The notes below the pieces were generated by a model. The model saw nothing but the letters and a program-made list of their open reading frames with translations. It made no database searches and had not been told where the DNA came from. From Panagrolaimus kolymaensis (taxonomy: Eukaryota > Nematoda > Chromadorea > Rhabditida > Panagrolaimidae): a DNA stretch of 64,000 nucleotides. The DNA lies in the NCBI GenBank assembly GCA_028622995.1, contig JAJQJQ010000007.1, positions 5,828,001-5,892,000 on the forward strand. The letters are read 5' to 3'. Each line of letters begins with the position of its first letter. Within the stretch, counting starts at the first letter, position 1. This document shows positions 44,433 through 56,762 of this stretch, piece after piece. Made by a program: the position numbers and the translations under genes.

Positions 44433-45515
44433 ATGTCGGACGTGGTTCATTATGCTCGCCATCAACTTTTACCATATTGGCCAATTGCAGCTATTCCATT
44501 AGGAATTTGCGGAATTTCTAAATTTCTTTCATGGCTTATTCCTGGTCCAAGACATCAAAAATGCCTCAATCTCAAAGATAAAACTGTTCTAATCACCGGT
44601 GCAAGCAGTGGACTTGGTAGAGCTTTGGCTTTTGAATTTTATAAACGTGTATGTTCTTCACTTCCTTTCTTATATGTGAATTGTTATAAACTTTTTCAGG
44701 GAGCGAAAGTGATTGTAACTGCTCGAAGTTTGGACAAACTATCACAACTTTGTGCTGAACTTGAATCCGCTAAAGCTGAATTTGGTTGGGACAATAATCA
44801 TGAACCCGTTTATCGTTATCTTGATTTGAATGAACTTGGTGATGAAGCTTCTGCACAACAACAAATCGATGATTTGAAAACTCTTGCAATCGATGGTCAT
44901 ACAATTCATGTTTTGGTAAACAATGCTGGGATGTCAATGCGTGGTTCATGCACAGAAACCCCAATCAAAATTCAACGACAATGTATGGAAGTAAATTTCT
45001 TTGGTCACGTTCTGATAACTAAACTATTGCTGGATAGTATTCCCGATAATGGAGCTATTGTTGTTATTAATTCGTTACAAGGAAAGGTAGCAATACCTTA
45101 TCGAAGTGCTTATTCAGCTAGTAAACATGCTTTACAAGTTTGTTTATATCACACTTTAATGACTTTTATTTGCATTTTTTAGGCCTTCTTTGATTCTCTT
45201 CGAGCTGAAGATCGTCCGAATTTACAAATTCTCAACATTTCTGCTGGATATATAAATACTGGATTTGGTTCTCGTGCAATTGATTCTGAAGGACATCAAA
45301 TGGGTATTGAAGATCAAAATCAAACTCAAGGATTATCCGTTGAATATGCATCTTCAACAATTGTCAAGGCTTTAATTCGTCGTGAAACTGAACTTGTTAT
45401 GGCTCCATTCAAATTACGTCTTGCTGTTGGATTACGTTATTTTGCGCCAAATTTGTTATTTTGGTTTCTTCATAAACGTGGACAAAATGATCCTCATCGC
45501 AAGAAGGCTCATTAA
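44433..45515 (+). CDS. Short-chain dehydrogenase/reductase, DHRS7B-like
   Basis: Three exons (44433-44648, 44700-45137, 45183-45515) give exactly 328 aa. An N-terminal membrane anchor (YWPIAAIPLGICGISKFL) precedes the Rossmann fold: cofactor loop TGASSGLGRA, NNAGMSMRG, and catalytic S-Y-K in VVINSLQGK and YRSAYSASKHAL. After ISAGYINTGFGSRAI comes a C-terminal helix LRLAVGLRYFAPNLLFWFL. DHRS7B is an ER/peroxisome-membrane reductase linked to ether lipid synthesis; that the worm protein does the same is inference. The active site carries Asn before the Ser (INS, where the family usually has ISS), but Ser is retained. TTTTCAG four bases before the ATG suggests trans-splicing. Confidence 0.93.
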
Positions 45516-48500
45516 AAAAGAAAATCTGTAAATTTAGTAATAATTCTTGTAGGCATTTTTATTTTATTCAAGAGAGTGACACCTGCCTTACTGGTAAACG
45601 AAATGACATGTGCTACTTATAAAAAGATGAAAGAGAAATATATTTTATCCGGTGTTGTACTTTTATTATGTTGTTATTTCTTATAAATTTTAATTGTATT
45701 TTCGCTTCTAAATAATAATATTGAATAAAGTCTTTGCTATTCATTTTGTTTTTTCATCGACCTTTTTCTTTCTTGTTTTGAGTTGAAAGTCTAATACACT
45801 TTTTTTAAGACCAAAGGCTTTCTTTCTCTTTGTTCGCCTTTTTTTTTTAATTAGCTTTGTCCTTTTTTTTGTTTCTCCGAACATTATTCATTTTCATAGT
45901 TCATTCATTTTTTGGTATTGTAAATTTTACATATATTTTGCAAAAAATATTTCTCTTTGCCAGTGAGGGTAGTATGTTGTTAGTATTTGAAAGCATAGAC
46001 AAAAATGCGTAGGATCCTTCGTTTGTCTTATTTTATTTAGTTTTTATTCGTGTTTTAAAAAATGTTAATAAAACGGGTGATAACCGTGGATATGAAGGAG
46101 ATAAGGAAGTTAAAAAAGCGCATGTCATAAACGATTGCACATGGAAGAATGTAATTATATCTTTGGTTGTTGCAGAAACCCAAAAATGATAATGTGAAGA
46201 AGAAAAAAAATAGCTATTAAAGTTTAGAAAACCCTTTTTTTAGTTTTATGTCATTTGCAACAAAAAAAATTAATTTTTATTATTTTTATGGTTTCTAAGA
46301 AGCATTTCTAATTTCAACAAAGCTAAAAACAGAAAAAAAGTTGATGAGTAAGAAAAGGAATAACTTAATATTGTATCCACACATTTTATCCTAAAATTCA
46401 AAACAAGGATAAACTTTGAACTAAAACTTTCAAACAAATTATTTCTTTCGAATTGCCTTATTTTTATTACAAGTTCATGTTTGCCACTTTTTATGCAAAG
46501 CTCTAAAACAAGTTTTTTGAGGTTTAGCTTTAAAATAAAAGCTTCAACTTCTTTTACCAATTGACTAACACAAAATTTTATAGAAACTTACAAGTGGCTT
46601 GCTTACCTTCGATTATTATTTCTTCTGTTTTACAATCCCTTGGGTTAATTTTAAATTTTACACCTCATTTTTAAAAGCAATTTTTTTATTACCATTTTTA
46701 CAATTTTATGTTTTACAATATTTTTTTAGCCATTTTTATTTTCAAGTTTTATTTTAGTTAAAACATTTAAAGTTGTGGTTAGATTTTTTGCTGTTGGCAT
46801 TTTTCATAAAAAATAATTTAAAATAGAATAAAATCCATCTGCGTTTTTTAATGGTGCTGTATTTCTTTCAAACACAGAGCACCATTATTGCAAAACATGG
46901 GAAAAGAAAAATATGTTTTCTCATAACTATGGTTTTTTTCACGGTTAAATCTTTTAGATATTTTTTAAATTATGAAGGAACGCTTTATTTTAAACATTCT
47001 TTCACGTGCTTTTTCGGTTGCCCTTTTTTAGCTTTAATAAAAAGGCATTGTTTCGTGATGGTTGTAGTGGTGGCTTTCGTTTCTCCATATTTTTATTTTG
47101 CAAGAAAAATGAGCCAAAGGCATTCATTGCTAAGCTCAATTAAAATTACTGAGGCTGCTTTTCATTGCGGAGGCGATAGTTTTATTTTTTTTCTGTTCAA
47201 AAAACATTGTTTTCCTCTTTCCGATATAAAGAAAAAAAGGGAGTGAAAAGCTTCTTTGCATTAAAGACTTTTATTGTTTGCTGCATTTTGATACTTTATT
47301 TTCAGAGCATTTTTTTTTTGAATTCGGTTTCTTTTAAAAATATAAAGACTTTCGTTTTTTTGGTAGCGATGGTCAAATAACTTGAACGTTGTCCTTTCGA
47401 TTGGATTTTGTTCACCTCATTATGAAATTGCCAAACTCGTAACTATGTGTGTATCCGTGTTATTTAAAGCTATAAAACGACCCATTAGCTTTTCTTTTCA
47501 GCCTTATTAACAAATTTTATATGCTATTTTTTTGGTTTTCATGTAATTTTATATTCTTATCTTTTTAATTGTTTCAAAAATTAATGTACCAAGACAAATC
47601 TCAAGCTTCTTAAATTCGTTTCGTCCAAATTTAAAATGCTTGAAATTTCAGTCTTCTTGATTCTAAACAAAATACAAAAAATGCCACTACCGGAAATACG
47701 CCATTTTGCGTCATTTCTTGTAAGCTTTTATTTCTTGCTTGCTCTTCTTATACAGGGATAATGTTCCAGAAATCAAAAATGTGTTGAAGCATGATTCCTT
47801 AACATCATCTCTCTTATATTCAACTTCCTTTCTTCCCTTTTTTTTCTGAATTGCAAAGAAGAAGTTGAAACTATTTACAACCATTGACCTTTTTTTATTC
47901 TAACAAAGGCTTTATTTAATCCACCACCAAAAACTTTTCACAACCAAAATTAAAAGTTTGACATTTCAACAACAAAAAATTGCAACAGAAACATCCGTTT
48001 GTTGTTTGCTAAAAAAACATTTTTTGTTGTTTCTGTTTCTTACTTTTTTTGGTTCATTAATTTTATAAATAAACACGAGTCCAAAAAAAGGTGAAAGTGG
48101 GAGGGCGGAAGGCTATCGATAATCTTTTACATTTATCTTCGGCTTTTTAATATGGTCTTTATTTTTTGTTATTTAATGAGACAAACTGACGACGGTAGCT
48201 TTATTTATTGATGATGTCTCTATTAGCTTCGATGTCGTCGTCGTTGTAATTCGTGATGACCAAAACTCCCTTTTTTAGAAAACGCCCGGTGTTTTTTTTT
48301 GTTACTAAAAATAAATAATTGAAAATGAAAGTGCAAAGTTTTGCTAGATTTTTTTTGCCTAAAATAAATATTTTAAAAATATTTTTGAAGCCTCAAAAAA
48401 ATAAATACAAAATTTCTGTTTGTTTGTTGTAAGAATTTTTTTAACGATGTCTTTAATTTTTATTTTGGGAATGAAACCATTTGATATAATTTATATGGTG

Positions 48501-49537
48501 GATTTGTAATGTCAACACTAAATAAATCTTTTCGTGGATTAAAAAAGGTATATTTAAAATTTTAATAACTATTTATCCTTTTTTTTTCATTTCTTTGGAA
48601 GGTTAAAGTTAAAGGATTAGTTTTGAAATTTATTTATTTTTCTTTTTTGTTTTAAAATTTTGGAAATTTTTTTAGTTAAGATTTGAAATTTTCTGTGAAT
48701 TTACAACTCCCATTTTTATTTACCGAAAAATTTTGTCACTGTTGTTTTGGTTTTTTAAATAGCTTATGATAACCAGCATAAATTATTCCTCGTAACTACT
48801 AAGGTAATTTGTAGGCGAAAAAAAACGTTGAAACAACACACCCATCGCTTTTAATATGTTTTTATCACAAGCTTTCTTTTTGTTGTTAGTATAATTAAAA
48901 ATAATTGGTTTACTAATAAAAGTTTAATTTCATTTACGTGTTTGTTGTTATTCTGACGTTTTAAAACATTTGCGTGTTGTTTCGGTTGCGCATTTTCCTT
49001 TTTAGAGACAGCAAAAAAAAATATGTGAAGAACTGAATTTTAACATACATACATTTTTTGTTAAAAGTTTCATGTCAAAGTGAACTTTGGATTCTTCAAT
49101 TTAAAGCTTACAAAGTTACTTGAGTTATTTGAGTCTTGTTCCCACTCTTTCTTTTTTTTGGTGGTAGCTAAACCTTCTAAATGGTTTCCACTAGAAATTT
49201 TTTGAAGGCGTTCATTTAAAAAAGAAAACCTTGAATAAGAAGAGCATATTTTCGTTTTTTGTCTTCTCATATTTTTTTTTTTGCACTCCATTACCAAGTC
49301 AATTTTCATCCATCATTGCATTTTTTTTCTTTTTTAGAAACCTCCTTCTCTTTTTCTTCATCCCCCACACACTTATATTAAACATATTTGTCTAAAAGTA
49401 GCAGCAACAGCAGAAACACATCATCCACATAGTCCTTATTTTTTAACAACGGTTTCTATTGTTGTTTATTTTTTCATTCAAACATTTTTTTTGCGGAACC
49501 AAAAAGGTAACAATAACAACAACGACATATTATAAAA
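45516..49537. other. 4-kb intergenic region, presumably upstream control region of the synaptotagmin-like gene
   Basis: A/T-rich throughout. AATAAA signals follow the SDR stop. I found no gene, tRNA or repeat family. Frames near 46270-46560 and 46851-47246 are A/T-rich without splice or family support. The length suggests regulatory content for the neuronal-type gene downstream, which is inference. Confidence 0.5.
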
Positions 49538-52500
49538 ATGCCAGTAATAAGAGATTTAACGAAAGCTATATCAGCGGCTCCAACGGATGTATTATTATTG
49601 TATGTGGTTACTGGAACTTTATTTGTTCTTTGTGCTCTCGTATTAGCTTTGGCCATACAACAACGTCGTCAAAGATTAAATTGGTATGAACAAAATTTAT
49701 TAGAAATTGCTACATCGCCTCCGCAATATGTTCGATGTAAAGCTATTCCAAGACTTGATACAGATGAAGATCGTGATTATGAATGGCCAATGAAAAGGTG
49801 AGAGATTGTAAAACAAAAATGTTAGAGTAGTTTTAATTTTGAGCTCTACTTCGAAGCTCTTAAACCTTTTTTTTGAAAGATTTTATTGGTTATCATTTTA
49901 ACTATTGCTTTTGTTTTTCAGCCCTCCAGTATTTCAAACTAAACCTCGTAAACAATCTCGAATTCAAAGCCTCACAAATGTTTGCCGTCCACCACCCATA
50001 AAAGATTTAAGTGATGCCTTTCATGTTCCACGACTTGGAACACCCAAAAAATCCATGTTTCTTAGCCTTGATCAAAGTCAAATTGATCGAGGGCTCTATC
50101 AAACTACCATGGATGCGGAATCTGGTTATGATGAAGAATCATGTGGAAATGGAGGTTCCATCAAAGTTGCCCTTTCAATGGATAATAATCTTGGGTTATT
50201 AACTGTGGAATTAAAGCAAGCTGTGGATTTGGTTGCAAAACGACAAGATGGTTATCCAAATCCATATTTCAAAGTTAAATTAGATGTTCCTGAAAGTGCT
50301 GATCCTAAAGTTCAACAACAATCAAAAATTTACAAAAATACTAGTTCCCCAATTGTTGAAGAAGAATTCTTCTTTCAGGTAATCAAAAATTAATTTGAAG
50401 ATAATGAAACATAGCGTTTTATAGGTTCCAAATGGATGCCTAAATTCTTGTCGACTTGAAATTATGGTATATGATTATGATCAATTCTCAGTTGATGAAT
50501 GCATTGGATATTGTTGGTTAACCCTTGGCAGATTATCTGTTTCAACTTCGCGTTATATTCCAACAGTATTTTTCGCAGAAGTTTTACCATTTGATGATGA
50601 TAGAGGAGTGAGTTTTTTTTCTTTTCATTATTTTTGTCATCCAAGAAAGCTCATTTCTTCTGCCTACCAAAAGTTTTTGATTAAGTTTTTCGAAGCTAGA
50701 GGCAGTTTATTTTCATGTACATTTTCTGTGAAAGCGAATGCCCTCACTCACAATCGGTGTGGCAAAACACTAACTACATTTTTTTCTTGGAAAATGATAA
50801 ATGTTTTTGAAGCATGAGATATCGCATTCCAAACAAAAGATAGTGTAATTAAAAATGTCAGAATGGAAAACTAAAAACATTCCTTGAGCTTCATTCAAAA
50901 AGTCACATGTTTTTTGTTTTCCACCATTATTGTTGTGGCTTTTTCATTCATTTCCTTCCTATTCATAAATAATTAACTAATAATTTTTTTATCTTTAATT
51001 TCAGAATGGATTTGGTGAAGTTTTATTAAGTTTAACATATTTATCCAAAGCTCAAAGATTAACCGTGAATGTATTTAAAGCGAGAAATTTAAAAACTGAT
51101 CATAATAATGATCATCTTTCATGTAAGTGTTCTATTTTTAACTTTTTCTAATTTTAGGGCAAAAATAGTAATATTGCATCATTAAGTTTCTTAAAATATC
51201 TAATAACTGGCCTTTTAAAAGTTAAAGCTATAATGTAATATTTATTTTTTAGCTGTTGCTGTGCGCATTGCTTTAATTGCCAATAATGATAAAAGATTAA
51301 AACGAAAGAAAACATCATCAAAGAAAAATACCAGGAATCCACAATTTAATGAATCATTATGCTTTGGAATTCCCAAGCATACATTATGTGATTCCATGCT
51401 TGAAATTGAGGTAACAAAAAACATATTTTATTTTTCTCCAGCCACTTGTCTTTTTTTATTAATATCTTTAGTCCCTTGCAATTTTTTTTGTTTGGAAAAT
51501 CCTTTAAAGGGAGTGTCCCAAACGATGAGAATAATTTTACTACGACGGGTGTTCCTAGCCCGAAAGTTTCATTGTCTCAAAAGCTTACAAAGTGCTACGA
51601 ATTTTTGTAGCTTTTTGTAGCATTTAGAGAAAATTTCGTAAACTTTTGAAAAAACTTTGTAAAACTTTGTTAGACTTTGAGACAGTGAAGAAAAACTTTC
51701 GGGCTAGGAACACCCGCTGTAAGGGTTTTCTCATCGTTTGGGACACTCCCTTTAAGGTTTAAACTATAAATAACTATGTTGGTTGTTTGTTGTTTTTAAA
51801 CTTTCTCACCAGACTTAAGAAAAAAACCCACTTTTGACAAAGCTTTAAAAAATTTTATTTGATGTGAACGTTTATTCTTTTTTTGTTGCAAAAGCAGCAT
51901 CCTTTTTTGTTTGGGTGGCTTCAAAACAAAAAAATAAGATAGCATCATTTGTTGAGAAAAAAAAAGTTCTGCAAAATAGAAAAAGAAAATTAATGCTATC
52001 TTGAAAAGCTGGCTGATTTATAATTGTAACTTTATTGCTGTTTTTGGCACACATTTGCAAAGAGTTTTATGAAACAAAAAAAGAGATAAAAGATGTTTGA
52101 TCAAAGATAAAAAAGGCTTTATTTAACAAAAATATGAGGCAATCCTGCTAGCATATTTTTTTAATGCATTATTTTGGATAGTCTGTAAAGAAACGTGGAT
52201 AAGGAATTGTTTTAACTTTGATAATGTCAAAATCATGTGATTAGAACATTGCAACAACAAAAAAACAGCTGAATTCGGAAGAAACAATTTTTTTTCCCGC
52301 TTATTCGCATTTACGTAATCATAATTTTTTGCATGATTTCATTAATTTATTCGTTCATCAGCGCTTTAATTTATTCTATAATTTTTCATCCATAAAACGT
52401 TTTCATTACTTCCTTTTTTTTGCAAAAAAAAAGTTTTTGCACCTGGAAAAAAATAGCAAAGCTAGCAATGATGATGATGACATGCTTGAATTGTCATCAA

Positions 52501-52747
52501 TAAATTAAACGTCAAAGTTTTTATAAAACTTCCTCATTGATTGTTTCTTTTTTCTTTGCAGGCAATCCACGAATATGGTACATTTGGAATGGGTTGTAAA
52601 ACTTTGGGAAAGATTGAACTTCCACTTCATAAATGTCGAGATCTATGGCGTTCAATAATTCATGAAGAAAAATCTCAAGCTCGATGGCATTCTCTTGAAG
52701 ATCCATATAAGCGACAACAACCACACAATGAAATAAATTTATTTTAA
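49538..52747 (+). CDS. Synaptotagmin-like protein with tandem C2 domains
   Basis: Six exons (49538-49797, 49922-50378, 50425-50607, 51005-51122, 51253-51410, 52562-52747) total 1,362 nt, 453 aa. An N-terminal membrane segment (VLLLYVVTGTLFVLCALVLALA) and basic stop-transfer are followed by a linker. C2A has LTVELKQAVDLVAK, NPYFKVKLD and loop 3 VYDYDQFSVDECIG. C2B has LTVNVFKARNLKTDH, the polybasic strand KRLKRKKTSSKKNT, NPQFNESLCF and a closing WHSLED. C2A loop 3 keeps the aspartates, but loop 1 has NPY where SDPY is usual. C2B has lost them: LSSVAVRI for LSDPYVKI and IHEYGTFGMG for LDYDxxGxxD. C2B therefore probably binds no calcium. Synaptotagmins act in vesicle exocytosis. A MITE lies in the last, 1.15-kb intron. 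Confidence 0.92.
51508..51751. mobile_element. MITE with TTAA target duplication (piggyBac-type)
   Basis: A 244-bp element with terminal inverted repeats starting AGGGAGTGTCCCAAACGATG, perfect for about 24 bp. Further matching inverted blocks (GGGTGTTCCTAGCCCGAAAG and TGTCTCAAA) lie inside, so most of the element folds back. TTAA flanks both ends (51504-51507 and 51752-51755), the target duplication made by piggyBac transposases. It has no coding capacity. It sits in the last intron of the synaptotagmin-like gene. Confidence 0.93.
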
Positions 52748-53162
52748 TTTACAAAATGTTAATTCTTTTCTTTTTATTAAAAATGTCTTATGTTCTTCTT
52801 TAAACAGGTAATACATCGGCAAATGTTTCAATGCCATAGCCTCCTAAAAAAAATTTCTTACTTTGTATCCCTGAGTTTGCGGCTTTATTCTTTTTTTTGA
52901 GCAACCCAATAATCATATCACCTAAATTTCTGGCTCTAAAACTTGTTGTTGTTTGTAAACAAGAAAACAGGTATCTCATTAAATTTTTAATTATGTAAAT
53001 CTCAAAATTTGTAAGACAATATTATATTTATTTATTTTTTTCTTGTTGTTATTTTTATAATTTGTTTATTTATTTTTTTGCACAATTTTTTTAATCATAA
53101 TTATTATTGTTGAGTGACGATTTATAAAAAAAAGTTATTTAAATAAATAAAAAATAATAAAA
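52748..53162. other. Convergent 3' intergenic region
   Basis: Between the synaptotagmin-like gene and the minus-strand peptide gene; A/T-rich with polyadenylation-like signals. Nothing else seen. Confidence 0.6.
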
Positions 53163-53997
53163 TTAAAGAAAATATATTCTATCGTTGTTCAATTCTTGAT
53201 AAGGATACTGTAGTGAAGGAAGATCTTCCATAACTTCAATAACGGGAACTTTGTCAGGAAATAATTTTTTACCTCGAGCATGTAAATCATGCATGCCTGG
53301 TTTGTTTCCCATGAGAGTTCGTAACACGTTCTAAAAATAGAAAAAAAAATATGGTAGAGAAGGATGAAAACAAAGTGTAAGAATAAATTTAGGAAAAATG
53401 CAATAACATTTATTTTTCTATGTTGTCAACAAAAAAAATAAGTACAGTATTTTTTTATTTAAAAGCTATGCATACTATTTGGAAATATTGTACTTTTGAA
53501 GTCAAAAAAAAGGAATTAATTAGCGACCCTTTGCTTTTGACACAGCGATTTTTAACTACCAAATATGAAGAAATGGCAAAAACGATCTTTTTGAAAAGGC
53601 GATATCTTTTGTTGCTAACTTATTTGAATATTCTTGCTTAAAAATCTTGATTAGTTTAAAAGTTTTAACCCAAATTGTAAATTTTTTTAGATGTCTTACA
53701 ATTATAAATAAGGCCCTTCCTTTAATCATTGCAACAGGTTAATCATAAACAAGGCAAAAGCAATTTAATCTTCCCAGAAAAAACTACAGAATTGGAAATT
53801 CAAAAATAAATGGGTTCATTAGCTTCAAATTATGATTACTATCGAATGACCAAGTCTCAATTCACTGGTTTGATATTTGTTGATAAAAAAAGACTCACTT
53901 GAATTCGAGTCATTCCATTCAAAGGTTTGGAATGCGATGGTACTACGGTAATAGATAAAATAAAAATTAAAAATATTGCTAATACTTGTGAATTCAT
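53163..53997 (-). CDS. Candidate secreted peptide precursor (neuropeptide-like)
   Basis: Two exons (53899-53997, 53163-53330) with GTGAGT donor and TTTTTAG acceptor give 88 aa. The N terminus is a clear signal peptide (MNSQVLAIFLIFILSITVVP). The mature part starts near SKPLNGMTRIQNVLRTLMG and contains a single dibasic site preceded by glycine, in GMHDLHARGKKLFPDK. In neuropeptide precursors G-K-K is cut by convertase and the glycine supplies a C-terminal amide, so a peptide ending HAR-amide is predicted. The C-terminal remainder is acidic (IEVMEDLPSLQYPYQELNND). There are no cysteines. I recognise no family. The 568-bp intron is long for this window. The gene is convergent with the synaptotagmin-like gene. 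Confidence 0.68.
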
Positions 53998-56762
53998 TAT
54001 ATAATTTTTTCTTCTGTAAAGTAAATAAATGCGAAGTGTGGAGATTCTAGAAAAATAAAAGGATTTTCTTTACTTTAACGGGGCATAAATATTTTTTCCA
54101 AAAAATTTGAATTTTAAACAATGAAAAGAAAATTGTTTTTGATGCTGAAGAATAAAAACTCTCCATGCCCCGTTAAAGTAAAGAAGACCCAAATAAAATA
54201 AGAAAATCACGGTATGTGGATTTTTACAGAAAATTTATTAACAATGTAATTTCTTTAAAAACAAAGAAAAGCTTTGGCTATTTCACGATCCCTCTTTTTA
54301 TTTTTAAAGGAGATTCAAAAAAAAGGAGGCGTAAAAAAAATACGGATTAAAGAAGGATGCAAAAAGTTTTTTTTATTCGTATGTAAAAAAAATTATTTGG
54401 GCCGAAAATAGTGAGCGTGTGCTTCAGGAGGAAAAATTTAAAAAAGAGGGGAAATAAAGGAGGCGTAAAAATAGGAAGCATAAAATTAAGTGTGTAAAAC
54501 AAAATAAAAATAATAAAATAAAAGTGTTGCGTAAATTTCGTAAAAAAGCAAGCAACCTCGATGTCGTCGTCGTTGTCGACTGAATACTTGAAACAAACAA
54601 AAAAAGTGTGAAAAGTAAAAATAATAAAATTTTGATCATTATTTCCCGCAAAAACAAAAAAAAAGAAACGATGATGTCAGAATTCATGACAATTGTCAGT
54701 CATGTCTGATGAATCTTACGGTACCTTGAAATCCTCCTCATCACCAATTTAGTCTAACATCATTGAACATTCAAAAAAGTCTCATGAGTTTTTTTATTAT
54801 TTATTATCAAATTCACTAAATGATTGATTTAACTTTTCCTAAAGAAAAATAATTTTCAATCCACGAACAAATAAATCTCTGACTCCAACAACTTCTTTTT
54901 AAAATCATTTATTTTATTATTGTAGGAGGAGGAGGCAACAAAAAAAAAATGATGACGAGATTTAGAGAAGCTGTTGCTTGCTTGTTATTTCCATATTGAT
55001 ATCAAAAAAATTATGAATAGAAATATTAATGAGAATCATGGATGGAAGTGTGGAATAATTAAAAAAGGCAAGAAAAAATTCGAAATATTCTTTTGTCAAA
55101 AAACGTTGTAGTTTAAGAAAAATAATATTAGCAGGCAAATTCTTTTATCCCAAAAAAGAAAACCGTATACGCTCCCTTCTTTCTGAAGCAAAAGTTTCTA
55201 TGGCTTATGAGTGGGTTGTTAATGTTTGCAAGAATAATATGTTTATTAATTTCAAAAATGAAAGCCTTAAATAACCATTTTTTTCTTATTCATGCTTCAA
55301 ATAAAGAAAAAAAATTAAAACCAAATTCACGCCTTTTTATTTCATATCCTTGGAATGTGGGTGAAAATATTATTAACCGCAGGCGATATATCTTTCTTTT
55401 TTCCTACGCAAAGTAAATAAAATATAAACTTTTTCATTGACAAAAATATACGATAATAAAAAGAATTAATAGCACAGAAAATAAATTAGTTTTTAAAACC
55501 ATGGCTCTACTGTAGCTGAATTTGTTTACAAAGATCAAACCAAGGTGGCGTAAAGTTTGGTCGAAAAAAAAGAAAGATGCAAAGCAAAGTTCTAAATGCT
55601 TATTCCCCATCTTGATCAAACAAAAAAAAATGGCATCATAAAGCCTTTGCTTAAATACATCGCTTTCATATATAATAAATGGGAAAAAAGAAAACAGGAA
55701 ATTCTAAAAGTGCAAAATATTGCGTCAAGTTTTTTATTATTCTAAATTTAAATTATTATAAAAAAAAGCTTTTCAACCTCCTCCTCCTCATTCATTTAGA
55801 ATTTCTTCCACCACCAAAATAAAATCATAACAAACAAACAACAAAAAGCTTATTTTCGAGGAGTTTATTTTTAAACAATTCTTTGACAAAATGATTTCAA
55901 GCAACAACAAACAGAACAAAAAAATAGGAAAGAAAACAACTGTCATTCATGCCATGGAAGTTTGAACCATTTTATTTTATCGTATACTTCCAAGAATTGA
56001 CCAGTCAGAAGATTGCGTCTGTTTTTGGCACATTTTTTACGACGACTACGACGACATTGAGTCAGAAATAGAAATTTAAAAAAAAACACTAAAATCTTCA
56101 CGTATTTTTTTTAAAACATTTTTCATTGCTCCTTTTTTATGCTCAACAACATTGTTGAAATTATTCTGTTTGGTTTTTGGTATTTTCATTGAAAAAAATT
56201 GCAATATCGCCTTTGGGTAAAGAAAAAAAAGTAATAAACATAATAATTATGGAATGAATGAGATTTATTTAATTTTCATTCATCGAAGCTCAAATAAAAA
56301 AAAAACAAAGCATTTATTAATGAAAGCAAACCTAGGAAGGCAAAGCTAGCGAAGGCAAGCAATTAGTTGAAGTGACTCTCCAACATCATAAAAACAATTC
56401 AAAAATGAAACATCAAAGGATTCTTTTTTCTCTCTTCTAAAATAAATTTAATGACGTGTACTTTTTGTGTTTGCATTTTAGGCATAAATGATCCAATGTT
56501 TTTATCTTCATTTATTATTGAAATAGAGTGTGATGCTTTAACCAGCGAATACTGTCTTCCATTACATGCAAAACTTTACGATTAATAGTGTAACAAGCTA
56601 GTTCTAAAAGTTTAAAAGTTTTCATTCTAAAAACCACACATTTGAATAATAACAACTTTATTTATTACAACAAGTGAAACAATGGCAAAAAAACACACAC
56701 AATCAAAAACTACGACAAAATGTAATGATACTAAAGTTAAACAATTAATCATACAAATAAAC
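53998..56762. other. 2.8-kb intergenic region
   Basis: A/T-rich, holding one fold-back element (54066-54184). Frames at 54424-55619 have no family or splice support. Presumed upstream region of the peptide gene. Confidence 0.55.
54066..54184. mobile_element. Fold-back/MITE-like element
   Basis: A 119-bp sequence bounded by 21-bp perfect inverted repeats (TTCTTTACTTTAACGGGGCA and its complement, plus one base). The inner part is A/T-rich and non-coding. No clear target duplication is visible at the flanks, so the class is open. Confidence 0.78.

Noticed and set aside
46270..47246. Frames in the 4-kb region upstream of the synaptotagmin-like gene
   Set aside because: Phe/Lys-rich A/T-derived translations without signal peptide, splice structure or recognisable domain.
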